NCBI GenBank assembly: GCA_049423065.1
Contig: JBMSQB010000003.1
Location: 1-64,000, forward strand
Length of the DNA: 64,000 nt
Direction of reading: 5' to 3'
Source: SYIM01 sp041182885
Lineage (GTDB): Bacteria > Pseudomonadota > Gammaproteobacteria > Burkholderiales > Burkholderiaceae_E
Below, one piece after another: positions 26,035 to 34,936 of the stretch (position 1 is its first letter; every line of letters begins with the position of its first letter). The position numbers and the translations under genes are program-made. The notes beneath the pieces are model-generated. The model was not told where the DNA came from, did no database searches, and worked only from the letters and a program-made list of their open reading frames with translations.

Positions 26035-27643
26035 GCCCCACACTGCCGTCCTTCGCCCGACGCAGGACCTTGCCTGGCAGCGCGCCCGTGTGACGCGCCT
26101 CCTCAATCACCACCTCGCCGTTGACCAGAACCGTGGTCCGCTCGCCCGCTGGATAGCGGTGTGGCTGCTCATAGGTGGAGAGATCCAGGAACACCTCGGG
26201 CTCGAACAGCGTGATGTCCGCAGCCAGCCCGGGCCTCAGAAAGCCACGGTCGCGCAACCGCAACGCACGCGCGGTGGCGCCCGTCATCTTGAAGATGGCG
26301 TGCTGGAGCGTGGTGACGCGTTCGCGGTGAACATAGCGGCCCAGTACGCGAGGGAAGGTGCCGTAGAAGCGTGGATGCGGCATGCCCTGGCTCACGACGC
26401 CGTAGTCGGCCACACAATTGCCGTCGGAGCCCACCAGCGCGGCGTCCGAGCGGATCAGGCTGCGAACGTCTTCTTCGGAAATCGAGGTGACCAGCACGCG
26501 CGTGGCCCCGCGGTCAGCGATCAGGAAGTCGCATAGCGCGTCTACAGGATCCAGCCCGCGTTCGGTTGCAAGCGAGGCGATGGTCTTGCCGGCGTGCTCG
26601 GGTTGCTGCGGGGTGATCGAAATTCGGACGGCGTCCCACGACTCGATACGCCCCCAGTTGTTGAGGCCGTCGCGTGCCACTTCCTCGCGAATTCGTGCCC
26701 GTGTATCGGGAAGCTTCAGGCGTTCGAGCATGGCATCGACACCGCCCGCCTGTACCCACTGCGGGAGAATGTTCTTGAGAGGATTGCTGCCCGCCGTATA
26801 GGGATAGGCGTCGCAGTCGATATCGATGCCTTCGTTGCGCGCGGCCTGCATCCGTGCCAGGGCGGTCTGGGTCTGTCCCCAGTTGTCGAGGCCCGAGCAT
26901 TTGAAGTGAACCACCTGAACATGAATTCGGCAGGCGCGCGCAATATCGATCGCTTCATCGAGCGCTGTCAGAACGGCGTTGGACTCATCGCGCAAATGGG
27001 TGAAGTAGGCCGCCTGGGCAAGCTCCAGTCGCCGCGCGAGCGCGAGGATCTCGTCTGGTTGCGCGTAGGACCCGGGCGAGGTGAACAGCCCGCTCGACAT
27101 GCCCAGCGCCCCGGCTGCAAGCCCCTCATCGAGCAGCGCGATCATGTCGTTGAGCTCGATTGCGGTGGGGGAGCGCTGAGCCATGCCCATCACCATGAGG
27201 CGGAGCGTGTTGTGACCCACCAGCATGCCCGCGTTCACCGAGGTGGGAGGAAAGCTGTCGAGATACTCGGCAAAACCCATTTCACGAAACGGCAGCCACG
27301 GTGCGCTCGGATTGAGGTAGTCGGCAAGCAACTGCACCTTTCCAGGCAGACAGGGTGCGACCGAAAATCCGCAGTGGCCGATGATTTCGGTGGTGACACC
27401 CTGGCGGAGCTTGCTCTCTGCGCGCGGGTTGATCGGGAGCGTGAAATCAGAGTGGGTCTTGATGTCGATGAACCCGGGTGCCACCGCCAGCCCGCTTGCA
27501 TCGATGACGCGGGATGCGGTTGCCTTAAGCCCCGCTTCCACCGCCAGGATTCGGCCCTGCCCAACGGCCACGTCGGCGGGTCGGCCCGGTGCGCCAGAGC
27601 CATCAAAGACCGTCCCGCCACGGATCAGGATGTCACAGTTCAT
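26027..27643 (-). CDS. N-acyl-D-amino-acid deacylase family amidohydrolase
   Basis: A 538-residue member of the D-aminoacylase branch. The N-terminal beta-sandwich is followed by PGFIDIKTHSDFTL with the metal His/Asp, then GHCGFSVAP, CDAYPYTAGSNPL and a C-terminal LVGSDGN segment containing the catalytic Asp. Such enzymes hydrolyse N-acyl-D-amino acids or related amides. A GGAGC site precedes the ATG. The VOC gene ends 14 bases upstream, so the two are probably co-transcribed. The first HxH is replaced by KTHSD, as in other D-aminoacylases. Confidence 0.86.
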   Translation of the reverse strand: MNCDILIRGGTVFDGSGAPGRPADVAVGQGRILAVEAGLKATASRVIDASGLAVAPGFIDIKTHSDFTLPINPRAESKLRQGVTTEIIGHCGFSVAPCLPGKVQLLADYLNPSAPWLPFREMGFAEYLDSFPPTSVNAGMLVGHNTLRLMVMGMAQRSPTAIELNDMIALLDEGLAAGALGMSSGLFTSPGSYAQPDEILALARRLELAQAAYFTHLRDESNAVLTALDEAIDIARACRIHVQVVHFKCSGLDNWGQTQTALARMQAARNEGIDIDCDAYPYTAGSNPLKNILPQWVQAGGVDAMLERLKLPDTRARIREEVARDGLNNWGRIESWDAVRISITPQQPEHAGKTIASLATERGLDPVDALCDFLIADRGATRVLVTSISEEDVRSLIRSDAALVGSDGNCVADYGVVSQGMPHPRFYGTFPRVLGRYVHRERVTTLQHAIFKMTGATARALRLRDRGFLRPGLAADITLFEPEVFLDLSTYEQPHRYPAGERTTVLVNGEVVIEEARHTGALPGKVLRRAKDGSVGLS

Positions 27644-27657
27644 CAGCGCTCCGCGGG

Positions 27658-28890
27658 CTAGTTGATCGGTCCAAGAAACACTTCGCCCATGAAGCTGTCG
27701 GTTCGGGCATCGATCACCTCGGGCCAGTCGGATGGGTTGCTTGACCAGACGCGGCGCTGATCGGGTGGGCAGGGCAGACCGCTCCAGCCGATCTGCTCCA
27801 TTTCCCAGTAGAGCTGAACGGCATTGCCGTCAGGGTCTTGCAGCCAGATGTGATGGCCCATCCCCGGGGATAATGACTGGGGCAGTGCAAGACGCGTGCA
27901 GCCGTGCTGCTCGAGGAACGTGACTGCACGCCGCAGCTGGTCATAGGTGCCGACCTGCAATCCGAATCCAGCGAGGCTCTGCCCATTCGCAATGCCGAGT
28001 TTGCCCCGCAGTGACTCTGGCAACAGCGCGAGCGAGTGGTGCTCGGTGTTGGCCCTCAAAAAGTGGCAGGGTTCACCCAGTACGTCGACGGTTTCAGTGA
28101 GCGCGAGTCCCATCAGATCGCGATAAAAGCGCAGGGCATGCACCATGTCATCGACAAACAGGCGGACTGGCCCGATTTTCACCACCTTGAAGGGTCGCGG
28201 AAGGAGCACGCCTCCCACATCATGGGTTTCGGGAAAACTTGAGGCCCGGCGATAGCCGCTCGCGAGGTTCACGCCTTTCGCGATCGCCTGGTTCACCTCC
28301 TCGAACTCCGACCGATGCGGCAGTTGCGGGGGCTGGGTGTAGCGGATGTCGTGCACCGCTGCGGGTTTGGAGTGCCCGGACCATCCGATCTGCTCGATTC
28401 CGTAATAGAGTTCGTTGATATGACCCGCCGGATCGGCCGGATAGAAGTGCCAGTTGGACCCCGGCGTGTCGCGTCCGGCACGCATGATCTTGGCGCCCTG
28501 GGTTTCGAACCAGACCAGCCCCTGAACGACCTCGCGCAGACTGCCCACCTGCCAGGTGATCTGATTGATGTTCACGCGGGGATAGGCGCGGTAGTGGGGA
28601 TTGCTTGCATGGACCGCTGCCCGCGGAAAAATCACGAAAGAATGATGATCGGTTCCGTGGCGCGTGAAGAATCCCGCCGTGGGGCCTACTTCGGCGCGAG
28701 CTTCGGGCGTGAGGCGGGGGCCAAAATCAAGCTGGTCGGAAATCTCGAAGCCGAGCAGTCGCCCGTAGAAGTCCATGGCTCGATCAACCGAGGCTACGTT
28801 GATGCCAAAGTGGCCGAGCCGCCGGATCTGAAAGGGGCGGGGAAGCCGAACGCCGTCAACGCTTGCGGGGTGAGATTCGGATGCGCTCAT
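27658..28890 (-). CDS. Tandem VOC-domain protein (extradiol-dioxygenase-like fold, incomplete metal site)
   Basis: A 410-residue protein built of two homologous halves, each starting with an LPRPF segment (residues near 15 and 220) and each ending in an EQIGWSG motif. The fold is that of glyoxalase / type I extradiol dioxygenases. In those enzymes the iron ligands are His, His, Glu. Here the first half keeps a His (GHFGIN) and a Glu (INELYY) but appears to have Gln where the middle His belongs, and the second half has Pro, Gly and Gln at the three sites. Dioxygenase activity is therefore doubtful. It may instead bind or isomerise a substrate. Confidence 0.75.
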   Translation of the reverse strand: MSASESHPASVDGVRLPRPFQIRRLGHFGINVASVDRAMDFYGRLLGFEISDQLDFGPRLTPEARAEVGPTAGFFTRHGTDHHSFVIFPRAAVHASNPHYRAYPRVNINQITWQVGSLREVVQGLVWFETQGAKIMRAGRDTPGSNWHFYPADPAGHINELYYGIEQIGWSGHSKPAAVHDIRYTQPPQLPHRSEFEEVNQAIAKGVNLASGYRRASSFPETHDVGGVLLPRPFKVVKIGPVRLFVDDMVHALRFYRDLMGLALTETVDVLGEPCHFLRANTEHHSLALLPESLRGKLGIANGQSLAGFGLQVGTYDQLRRAVTFLEQHGCTRLALPQSLSPGMGHHIWLQDPDGNAVQLYWEMEQIGWSGLPCPPDQRRVWSSNPSDWPEVIDARTDSFMGEVFLGPIN

Positions 28891-29077
28891 TGCATTGTGC
28901 CGTGGAAAGTGGGGTGACTGAGGGGGCCAGTGGACCGACGGGGCGGAGTTGATTGCCTGTCGTGATCGATCCTTTATCCTAGCGTCTCCCGGCCTTCGAT
29001 GCAGGCACCCGGGCCCGCCGCGCCGGAATCAGGTGCAGGCGGGCGGTGTCCGTATCAATCGATAGGAGTCTCCAGCC
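28891..29077. promoter_or_regulatory. Divergent intergenic region between VOC and Bug genes
   Basis: The 187-base gap holds a weak plus-strand promoter candidate, TTGCCT (28953-28958), 16 bases, TATCCT (28975-28980), and an AGGAG site before the Bug start. I see no clear minus-strand promoter or palindromic operator beyond short GATCGATC-like elements. Confidence 0.3.
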
Positions 29078-30142
29078 ATGACAGCTTTGTTGCATTTGCC
29101 TGTTCGCTTTTTGGCCCGACGCACACCGGCCGTCACAGTCGCCGCCCGGTGCCGCGCGATCTGCGCAGCCGTGCTGTCGCTCGTACTGGTTTCGCTTGCG
29201 CCCGCATCAGCATGGTCTCAGGCGCTATCCGCTGATTCATTGCCTGGCGCCTATCCGGCCCGCCCCCTCACGCTGGTCTGCCCTTTTGCGCCTGGCGGGT
29301 CGGCTGACATCATGGCTCGACTGCTGGCGCAGAAGCTCACCGATCTCACCGGCAAGCCTGTCGTGGTTGAGAACCGGCCAGGCGCAGGGGGTATGGTCGG
29401 TGCGGCTGCCGTGGCACGCGCGAAGCCCGACGGGTACACCTTGCTGCTTGTCACCGGCGCGTATCCGGCCGCGGCGGCGCTCTCGGCCAGGCCAGCTTTC
29501 GATCCGCTCAAAGACATGGCCATGGTATCGATGGTCACCTCCTACCCCTTTATTCTCAACGTGCCGGCGCAGTCACCGCATACCAGCTTTGCCGACTTTC
29601 TTGCGCATGCCAGGCGGCATCCGGGCGTGCTGAACTACGCAAGCTCGGGTGTGGGCTCGATTGGGCATCTCACGGTTGAGCTTCTGAATGCGATGGCGGG
29701 CATCGAAACCGTCCACATCCCCACGCGTGGCGGCACCACGGCGCTGAGCGAAGTCCTTGCCGGACGGGTGGATTTCCTATTTGAGGCCCCCACGCTGTCG
29801 CTGCAGTTCATCAAGAGCGGCAAATTGCGGGCGCTCGCGGCAACCAGTCGGGATCGTTATCCAGTCATGCCCGAGCTTGCCACCGTAGCAGAGGCCTTGC
29901 CCGGGTATGAGGTGGTGTCCTTCATCGCACTCGGTGTCACCGGCGGCACGCCCGAGCCCATCGTCCAGTATCTCAACAGCCAGGTTCGGGCTGCGCTCGC
30001 CCAGCCCGACATGAGCCGGCGTCTGATCGACCTTGGCGGCGAACCGCAGGCGGGCTCGGTGGAAGAGATCAACCGGTTCGTGGCCACCGAGTTGCGCAAG
30101 TGGCAGGGGGTGATTGACAGCCGGAAGATCGAGCGCCAGTAG
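29078..30142 (+). CDS. Bug-family periplasmic solute receptor (third copy)
   Basis: A 354-residue Bug receptor with a long N-terminal region (about 50 residues) containing a hydrophobic segment and likely cleavage near ASAWSQ. Diagnostic segments are YPARPLTLVCPFAPGGSAD, NRPGAGGMVG and AKPDGYTLL. The ATG follows AGGAG by 10 bases. It is a single-gene unit, convergent with livG, and no TctAB permease is linked. It may serve the flanking catabolic genes or a distant permease. Confidence 0.9.
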   Translation: MTALLHLPVRFLARRTPAVTVAARCRAICAAVLSLVLVSLAPASAWSQALSADSLPGAYPARPLTLVCPFAPGGSADIMARLLAQKLTDLTGKPVVVENRPGAGGMVGAAAVARAKPDGYTLLLVTGAYPAAAALSARPAFDPLKDMAMVSMVTSYPFILNVPAQSPHTSFADFLAHARRHPGVLNYASSGVGSIGHLTVELLNAMAGIETVHIPTRGGTTALSEVLAGRVDFLFEAPTLSLQFIKSGKLRALAATSRDRYPVMPELATVAEALPGYEVVSFIALGVTGGTPEPIVQYLNSQVRAALAQPDMSRRLIDLGGEPQAGSVEEINRFVATELRKWQGVIDSRKIERQ

Positions 30143-30182
30143 CGTCACAGGGCCGCAGGGCCAATGGCGCCCCGCGCGTGGG

Positions 30183-30947
30183 TCACTGCCCCAGATAGGC
30201 GGCAATCACGTCGGGGTTCACCTGGACTTCAGCCGGATTGCCCTCTGCGATTTTCCTGCCGAAGTCGAGCACAACGATGTGGTCGGAAATCTCCATGATG
30301 ACCGGCACATCATGCTCGACCAGCAGAAAGCTCACGCCCATCTCGGCGCGAACCCGAAGGATCAGCTGGGTCATGGCCTGCTTCTCGGCCTGGCTCATGC
30401 CTGCCATGGGTTCATCCAGCAGAATCAGGCGGGCCTTCTGCATCAGCGCCCGCCCGAACTCCAGCTGTTTCTGGCGACCATAGGGCAACTCACCTGGCAG
30501 GAGATGCGCCGAGTCGGTGAGCCCCAGGTAGTTGAGCACCTGGTGGGCTGCGGCGACGCCCTCGGCCCGCTCCCGGCGCGCGGCGCGCGACAGCAAGGCG
30601 CCCTGAAGCAGGCCCGATTTCCCCTGCAGATAGGTGCCCACCAGCAGGTTGTCGAGCACACTGAGACCGCCGAACAGCGCCAGATTCTGGAAGGTGCGGG
30701 CAATGCCGCAGCGCGCGACATCGTGTGCGCGCCTTGCGGTGATGTCCTGTCCGGCGAAATCAACCCGGCCGGAAGTTGGCCGATACATGCCGGTGACGCA
30801 ATTGAAGAGCGTGGTCTTGCCGGCGCCGTTCGGACCCATCAGTGAGGTGATGGAACCCGCCTGAACCTCGAAACTCACACGGTCGAGTGCGGTCAGACCC
30901 TGAAACTGCATGAGCAGTTCCCGGACCTGCAAGAGGGGTTGACTCAT
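30183..30947 (-). CDS. livG: Branched-chain amino acid-type ABC transporter ATP-binding protein LivG
   Basis: A 254-residue ATPase with Walker A GPNGAGKTT, signature LPYGRQKQLEFGRAL and Walker B LILLDEPMAGM, plus the C-terminal LivG extension ending in the typical VIAAYLG. It pairs with LivF to drive the LivHM permease. Its start overlaps the livF stop by 4 bases, and it is the last gene of the 47425-30183 minus-strand cluster. HAAT-family importers with this gene set also carry aromatic and dicarboxylic acids, so the ligand need not be an amino acid. Confidence 0.93.
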   Translation of the reverse strand: MSQPLLQVRELLMQFQGLTALDRVSFEVQAGSITSLMGPNGAGKTTLFNCVTGMYRPTSGRVDFAGQDITARRAHDVARCGIARTFQNLALFGGLSVLDNLLVGTYLQGKSGLLQGALLSRAARRERAEGVAAAHQVLNYLGLTDSAHLLPGELPYGRQKQLEFGRALMQKARLILLDEPMAGMSQAEKQAMTQLILRVRAEMGVSFLLVEHDVPVIMEISDHIVVLDFGRKIAEGNPAEVQVNPDVIAAYLGQ

Positions 30948-31696
30948 GCCTCGCGCTCCTGCTTGATGGCGCCCAGGTAGGACTCCTTCACCACGGCGCT
31001 GAGGGCGACTTCCTCGGATGGTCCGCTGAGGGTGATGCGGCCGCGCTCGAGGACATAGGCGGTGGCAGCGAAATTGAGCGCGAGTCGGGCGTTTTGCTCG
31101 ACCACGAGAATCGAAGCGCCCAGCGTCTTGCCAACCAGATCGAGTTGCTTGTAGATGGCACTCACGATCAGGGGCGCCAGTCCCAGCGAGAGTTCATCCA
31201 CCAGGAGGAGTCGGGGCTGGGTAACCAGTGCACGCCCGAGCGCAAGCATCTGCTGCTCGCCGCCCGACAGCCAGCCCGCCGCCTGGCGCCGGCGCTCGAG
31301 CAATCTGGGAAAAAGCGCATAGACGCCATCGAGCCGCTCTTTTTCGGTGGCTCGAGGCAGCACGGCTGCGCCCACCTTGAGGTTCTCCTCCACGCTCAAC
31401 TGCTTGAAGACCAGACGGCCTTCCGGGACCTGTCCGAGCCCACGCCGTACCAGCGTGTGGGCTGGAACCCCCAGCACGGACTGTCCGTCCATTTGAATGC
31501 TGCCTTGAACGATTTGTCCGCCGTGAAGCGGCAGCAGCCCGGAAATGGCGCGGATCAGCGTGGTCTTGCCGGCTCCGTTTGCGCCAAGAAGCGCCACCAC
31601 GCCCGACTTCGGGATCGAGAGACTCACGCTGTCAAGCGCAAGTCCTTTGCTCGCATATCGGACCGAGAGGTCGCGAATCTCGAGTGCCTGGGTCAT
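30944..31696 (-). CDS. livF: Branched-chain amino acid-type ABC transporter ATP-binding protein LivF
   Basis: A 250-residue ATPase with Walker A GANGAGKTT, signature LSGGEQQMLALGRAL and Walker B LLLVDELSLGLAP. The Glu of Walker B is followed by Leu rather than the common Pro, a small deviation. ATG 31696 overlaps the livM stop as ATGA and fits the family N-terminus, so the longer frame to 31909 is rejected. Confidence 0.92.
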   Translation of the reverse strand: MTQALEIRDLSVRYASKGLALDSVSLSIPKSGVVALLGANGAGKTTLIRAISGLLPLHGGQIVQGSIQMDGQSVLGVPAHTLVRRGLGQVPEGRLVFKQLSVEENLKVGAAVLPRATEKERLDGVYALFPRLLERRRQAAGWLSGGEQQMLALGRALVTQPRLLLVDELSLGLAPLIVSAIYKQLDLVGKTLGASILVVEQNARLALNFAATAYVLERGRITLSGPSEEVALSAVVKESYLGAIKQEREA

Positions 31697-32778
31697 GACT
31701 TGGCCCTCCGCGCAGCAAATTTCGCCTGCAACCGGCTGACCATTCCGGTGATGCCCCAGGGCGCGAAGATCAGGAGCAGGATGACCACCGAACCAAAGAT
31801 CGCCTGCACCAGCTGCGGCTTGTGGTCTACCAGCATGCTGCGTACCAGACCGGTGGTGTCGCCCGCCTGCGCAGCCAGCCCGTTGATGATGGACGGCAGC
31901 AGCAGCCACACCGCTGCACCCACGACCGCGCCAGGTAGCGAGCCCATGCCGCCGATGATGATCATGGCGATGAACTGAATGGCGAATTGAATGCCGAAGA
32001 ATTCCGATGTGACATTGGTGAGGTAGTAGGCATAGAGCGCGCCTCCCACTGCCGCAATCGATGAGCTGAACGCAAACGCCTTGAGCCGCAGAATGCGTAC
32101 GTCGATGCCGTTTGCGGTGGCAGCAAGCTCGTGGTCGCGCATCGCCTGCATGGCGCGGCCCTCGCGCGTGCGAAGGCTGTTATGGAGCAGCCAGTACACC
32201 GCGACCACCAGCGGCAGCAGGAAAAAGTACCAGCGTGTGGGCGTGTTGAGGGCCCAGCTGCCAAGTTCTGCAGCCTTGTAGGGCACCCCCACCACATCAA
32301 AGAACTTGAACTGGTACTCCATGAAAATGAACACCACGATGTAGTGGAGCGCGAATGTGGACAGCACGAAATAGAGCCCCCGCACGCGAAGCGAGGGTAG
32401 CCCCGCAAAGAGGCCCGCGAGCGCACCGCTCAAGGCCGCTGCAACGAGCACCGCCGGAAACGGCCAACCCCACTGGGATCCGGTAATGGCTGCGCTCATC
32501 GCGCCAACCGCGTAGAACGCGGCGTGGCCGATCGAGATCAGCCCGGCCGATCCGGTGAGATAGTTGAGCGAAAGCGCACCCAGCATCGTGATCAGCATCA
32601 GATTGACCTGACTCAGGCCGATATTGAGAAGCTGCATGTTGGATAGCGCGTATCCGAATATCTGCCGCTCCGTGAGCAGTGTGGGCAGATAGACGAGCGC
32701 AGCAACGGCCACCAGCCAGCGGAGGGTGCGTGCCCACGGCAGACCAGCGCGCGGGGATGAATCGACGGTGTGAGTCAT
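31693..32778 (-). CDS. livM: Branched-chain amino acid-type ABC transporter permease LivM
   Basis: A 361-residue inner-membrane permease with about 10 hydrophobic segments and the family motifs NYLTGSAGLISIGHAAFYAVGA and GGMGSLPGAVVGA; the latter is the cytoplasmic ATPase-contact region. It overlaps livF by 4 bases and lies 18 bases after livH. With LivH it forms the membrane channel for the ligand bound by the protein encoded at 33687. Confidence 0.92.
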   Translation of the reverse strand: MTHTVDSSPRAGLPWARTLRWLVAVAALVYLPTLLTERQIFGYALSNMQLLNIGLSQVNLMLITMLGALSLNYLTGSAGLISIGHAAFYAVGAMSAAITGSQWGWPFPAVLVAAALSGALAGLFAGLPSLRVRGLYFVLSTFALHYIVVFIFMEYQFKFFDVVGVPYKAAELGSWALNTPTRWYFFLLPLVVAVYWLLHNSLRTREGRAMQAMRDHELAATANGIDVRILRLKAFAFSSSIAAVGGALYAYYLTNVTSEFFGIQFAIQFIAMIIIGGMGSLPGAVVGAAVWLLLPSIINGLAAQAGDTTGLVRSMLVDHKPQLVQAIFGSVVILLLIFAPWGITGMVSRLQAKFAARRAKS

Positions 32779-32796
32779 GGCGTTGATCTCGTGATC

Positions 32797-33663
32797 TCAG
32801 ACCCGGCCCAGCTCGCGCTGCCCGAACAATCCCCAGGGCCGCACCATCAGAATCATGAGAAGCAACCCATAGACCACGATATCGGTGGACTTGGGGGAGA
32901 TGTAGGTGGCAGCCAGTTGCTCGATGAGGCCGACCAGCAGACCGCCTATGATGGCGCCAGGGATGCTCTGCATGCCGCCAATGACAACTGCCGGCAAGGC
33001 AAGCAGACCGATGTGCTCAAGCTCGGTTGAGACAATCTGCAGCTGTCCCAGGAACAGTCCACCGACTGCCGCAAGCGACGCGCCGATTCCCCAGGCAAGC
33101 CGGTTCATCACCTTCACGTTGATGCCCGACACCAGCGCCGCCTCGTAGCCATCGGCGGTCGCGCGCATCAGGAGCCCGATCGGGGTGAAACGGAAGAATG
33201 CGAAGAACGCGGCCATGCACACCCAGCTGACGCTGGCAGCCACCAGATGAAGCTGCGACACGCGCACCTCCCCGATCATGAAGATGCCCGTGGGGATGGG
33301 GGTGGTGAGAGTGCGCCCCTGCAACCCGTAGAGAATTTCGATCACCGCGCGCATCACGATCGAGAGCGCGATCGTGAGCATGATGACGGCAAGCATTGGC
33401 CGCCCGGAGAGCGGTTGAATGAACACCACATGAATGATCACACCGAGCGCCGCGCTCGCGGCAACGATGGCAAGAATGGCAACCGGAAAGGGCAGGCCGA
33501 GCAGGTTGATGGTGGTGACGGCAAAGTAGGCGCCGAATGCAACCAGCATGCCCTGCGCGAAATTGAAGACATCGGTTGCCTTGAAGATGACTGCAAATCC
33601 CAGGGCCACCAGACCATAGATGCTGCCAAGTGCGATTCCGCTGAGCAAGACCTGAATGAGCAT
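32797..33663 (-). CDS. livH: Branched-chain amino acid-type ABC transporter permease LivH
   Basis: A 288-residue permease with the family N-terminus LSGIALGSIYGLVALGFAV and the GGMQSIPGAIIGG contact motif. Two starts are possible: ATG 33663, which gives the standard LivH N-terminus, and GTG 33690, which overlaps the upstream stop codon as GTGA. I prefer the ATG because the nine extra residues have no counterpart in the family. It lies directly downstream of the binding-protein gene. Confidence 0.9.
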   Translation of the reverse strand: MLIQVLLSGIALGSIYGLVALGFAVIFKATDVFNFAQGMLVAFGAYFAVTTINLLGLPFPVAILAIVAASAALGVIIHVVFIQPLSGRPMLAVIMLTIALSIVMRAVIEILYGLQGRTLTTPIPTGIFMIGEVRVSQLHLVAASVSWVCMAAFFAFFRFTPIGLLMRATADGYEAALVSGINVKVMNRLAWGIGASLAAVGGLFLGQLQIVSTELEHIGLLALPAVVIGGMQSIPGAIIGGLLVGLIEQLAATYISPKSTDIVVYGLLLMILMVRPWGLFGQRELGRV

Positions 33664-33686
33664 GATTGGGGCCCCGGGATGTTGGA

Positions 33687-34922
33687 TCACTTCATGTACT
33701 TGTCGTAATCGGCGAACTCGCCGAAGGCGACGTACTTCTTCGCAGCATAGTCATAGCCGAACATCCGGAAGGAGGATGGGCCCGACTGGTTGGCAGGCGA
33801 GAACACAATCGGTGCAGCCAGACCGTTGGTGTTAACCGTGAAGCCCTTGCTCATCGCCTCAACCAGCTTCGCGCGCGTTGGCTGGGGGCCTGCAAGCTGA
33901 AGCGCCTGAGCCGCCATCTGTCCCGCCACCCAACCGGCGACATAGTTGATGTCCTCCTTCATCGCCGAGTGGTTGTACTTGTCGGCGGCGGCCATCATTT
34001 CCACGTTGCCCGCCGACTTGTCGGCGCCACCAGGCGTGAAGCAGCTGATCACGTTGTACTGCGCGCCGGCCTCAGGCCCGATCGCCGCGTAGATCTGCGG
34101 CGACATCAGGTAGGAAATGCCAAAGGCCGGAATCTTGAGGCCATATTGATGCATGGCCTTCATGGTGAGGATGGCTGTGTTGCCGACGCCATAGATGGTG
34201 ATGAAGTCGGGCTTCTGCTTGATGATCTCCAGCACCTGGGGGGTGACGTCGGCGGCGGTGATTTTCATCGTAACGAGCGATGATGTTCCGCCGTATTTCT
34301 TCACTGCGTCGGCGATGAACTGTGCATACTCGACTCCGCCTGCGCTTTCGATCGAAACCACCATCACTTTCGGGTTCGTCACCTTGAGTTTGTCGGTGAG
34401 GTATCCGACGCCAGCCTTCGCCATCTCGGGATACGTGCAGAACCCGCCGTAGACAAGCGGTGATACAGGTTCCGAGAGGGGCTTGGTATGGGTGTAGGTG
34501 CCAACGATTGGAATCTTGCCGCCGCGGATGGTGGGCGCGAGCGACACCTGTGAGCTCGAGGATCCCATTCCCGAAATCGCAAGCACTGGGGTCTGGGTGC
34601 TGAGTTTCTCGTAGTTGATCTTGTCCTGGGCGGGATTGAAGCGACTGTCCTCAGCCAGCACGTTGATGCGTCTGCCGTGTACGCCGCCTTTTTCATTGAG
34701 CGTGCGCATGTAGGCCTGGAAGCCATTGGTCCAGATGCCCTGCGACCCCGAGGCGGGACCGCTGAGATCCATCATGACGCCCCAGTCGACGCGGTCGCGA
34801 AAGACGCCTTCGTTCCGCGCCTCGAACTGGGCCTGCGCGGAGGCGGTGAGGGCAACCGTTGCGAGCGCCGCGAGCGCCCGCTTGCCGGGAATACCGATTG
34901 TGAGAGGGTGAATCGACTGCAT
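33687..34922 (-). CDS. Branched-chain amino acid-type ABC transporter periplasmic binding protein
   Basis: A 411-residue type I periplasmic binding protein (LivK/HAAT family) with a signal peptide ending ASAQAQ. ATG 34922 has AGGAG six bases upstream, which excludes the longer open frame. The family segments MMDLSGPASGSQGIW and INVLAEDSRFNP are visible. It leads the liv genes and follows the first BVMO gene by 14 bases, so import is tied to Baeyer-Villiger catabolism. The specificity cannot be read, but context favours an organic acid or ketone-derived acid over leucine. Confidence 0.9.
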   Translation of the reverse strand: MQSIHPLTIGIPGKRALAALATVALTASAQAQFEARNEGVFRDRVDWGVMMDLSGPASGSQGIWTNGFQAYMRTLNEKGGVHGRRINVLAEDSRFNPAQDKINYEKLSTQTPVLAISGMGSSSSQVSLAPTIRGGKIPIVGTYTHTKPLSEPVSPLVYGGFCTYPEMAKAGVGYLTDKLKVTNPKVMVVSIESAGGVEYAQFIADAVKKYGGTSSLVTMKITAADVTPQVLEIIKQKPDFITIYGVGNTAILTMKAMHQYGLKIPAFGISYLMSPQIYAAIGPEAGAQYNVISCFTPGGADKSAGNVEMMAAADKYNHSAMKEDINYVAGWVAGQMAAQALQLAGPQPTRAKLVEAMSKGFTVNTNGLAAPIVFSPANQSGPSSFRMFGYDYAAKKYVAFGEFADYDKYMK

Positions 34923-34936
34923 GATGTCTCCTGCGG

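Noticed and set aside
28964..28972. GATCGATC-type palindrome in the VOC/Bug intergenic gap as an operator
   Set aside because: It is short and such sequences are expected by chance; no second copy or regulator is linked.
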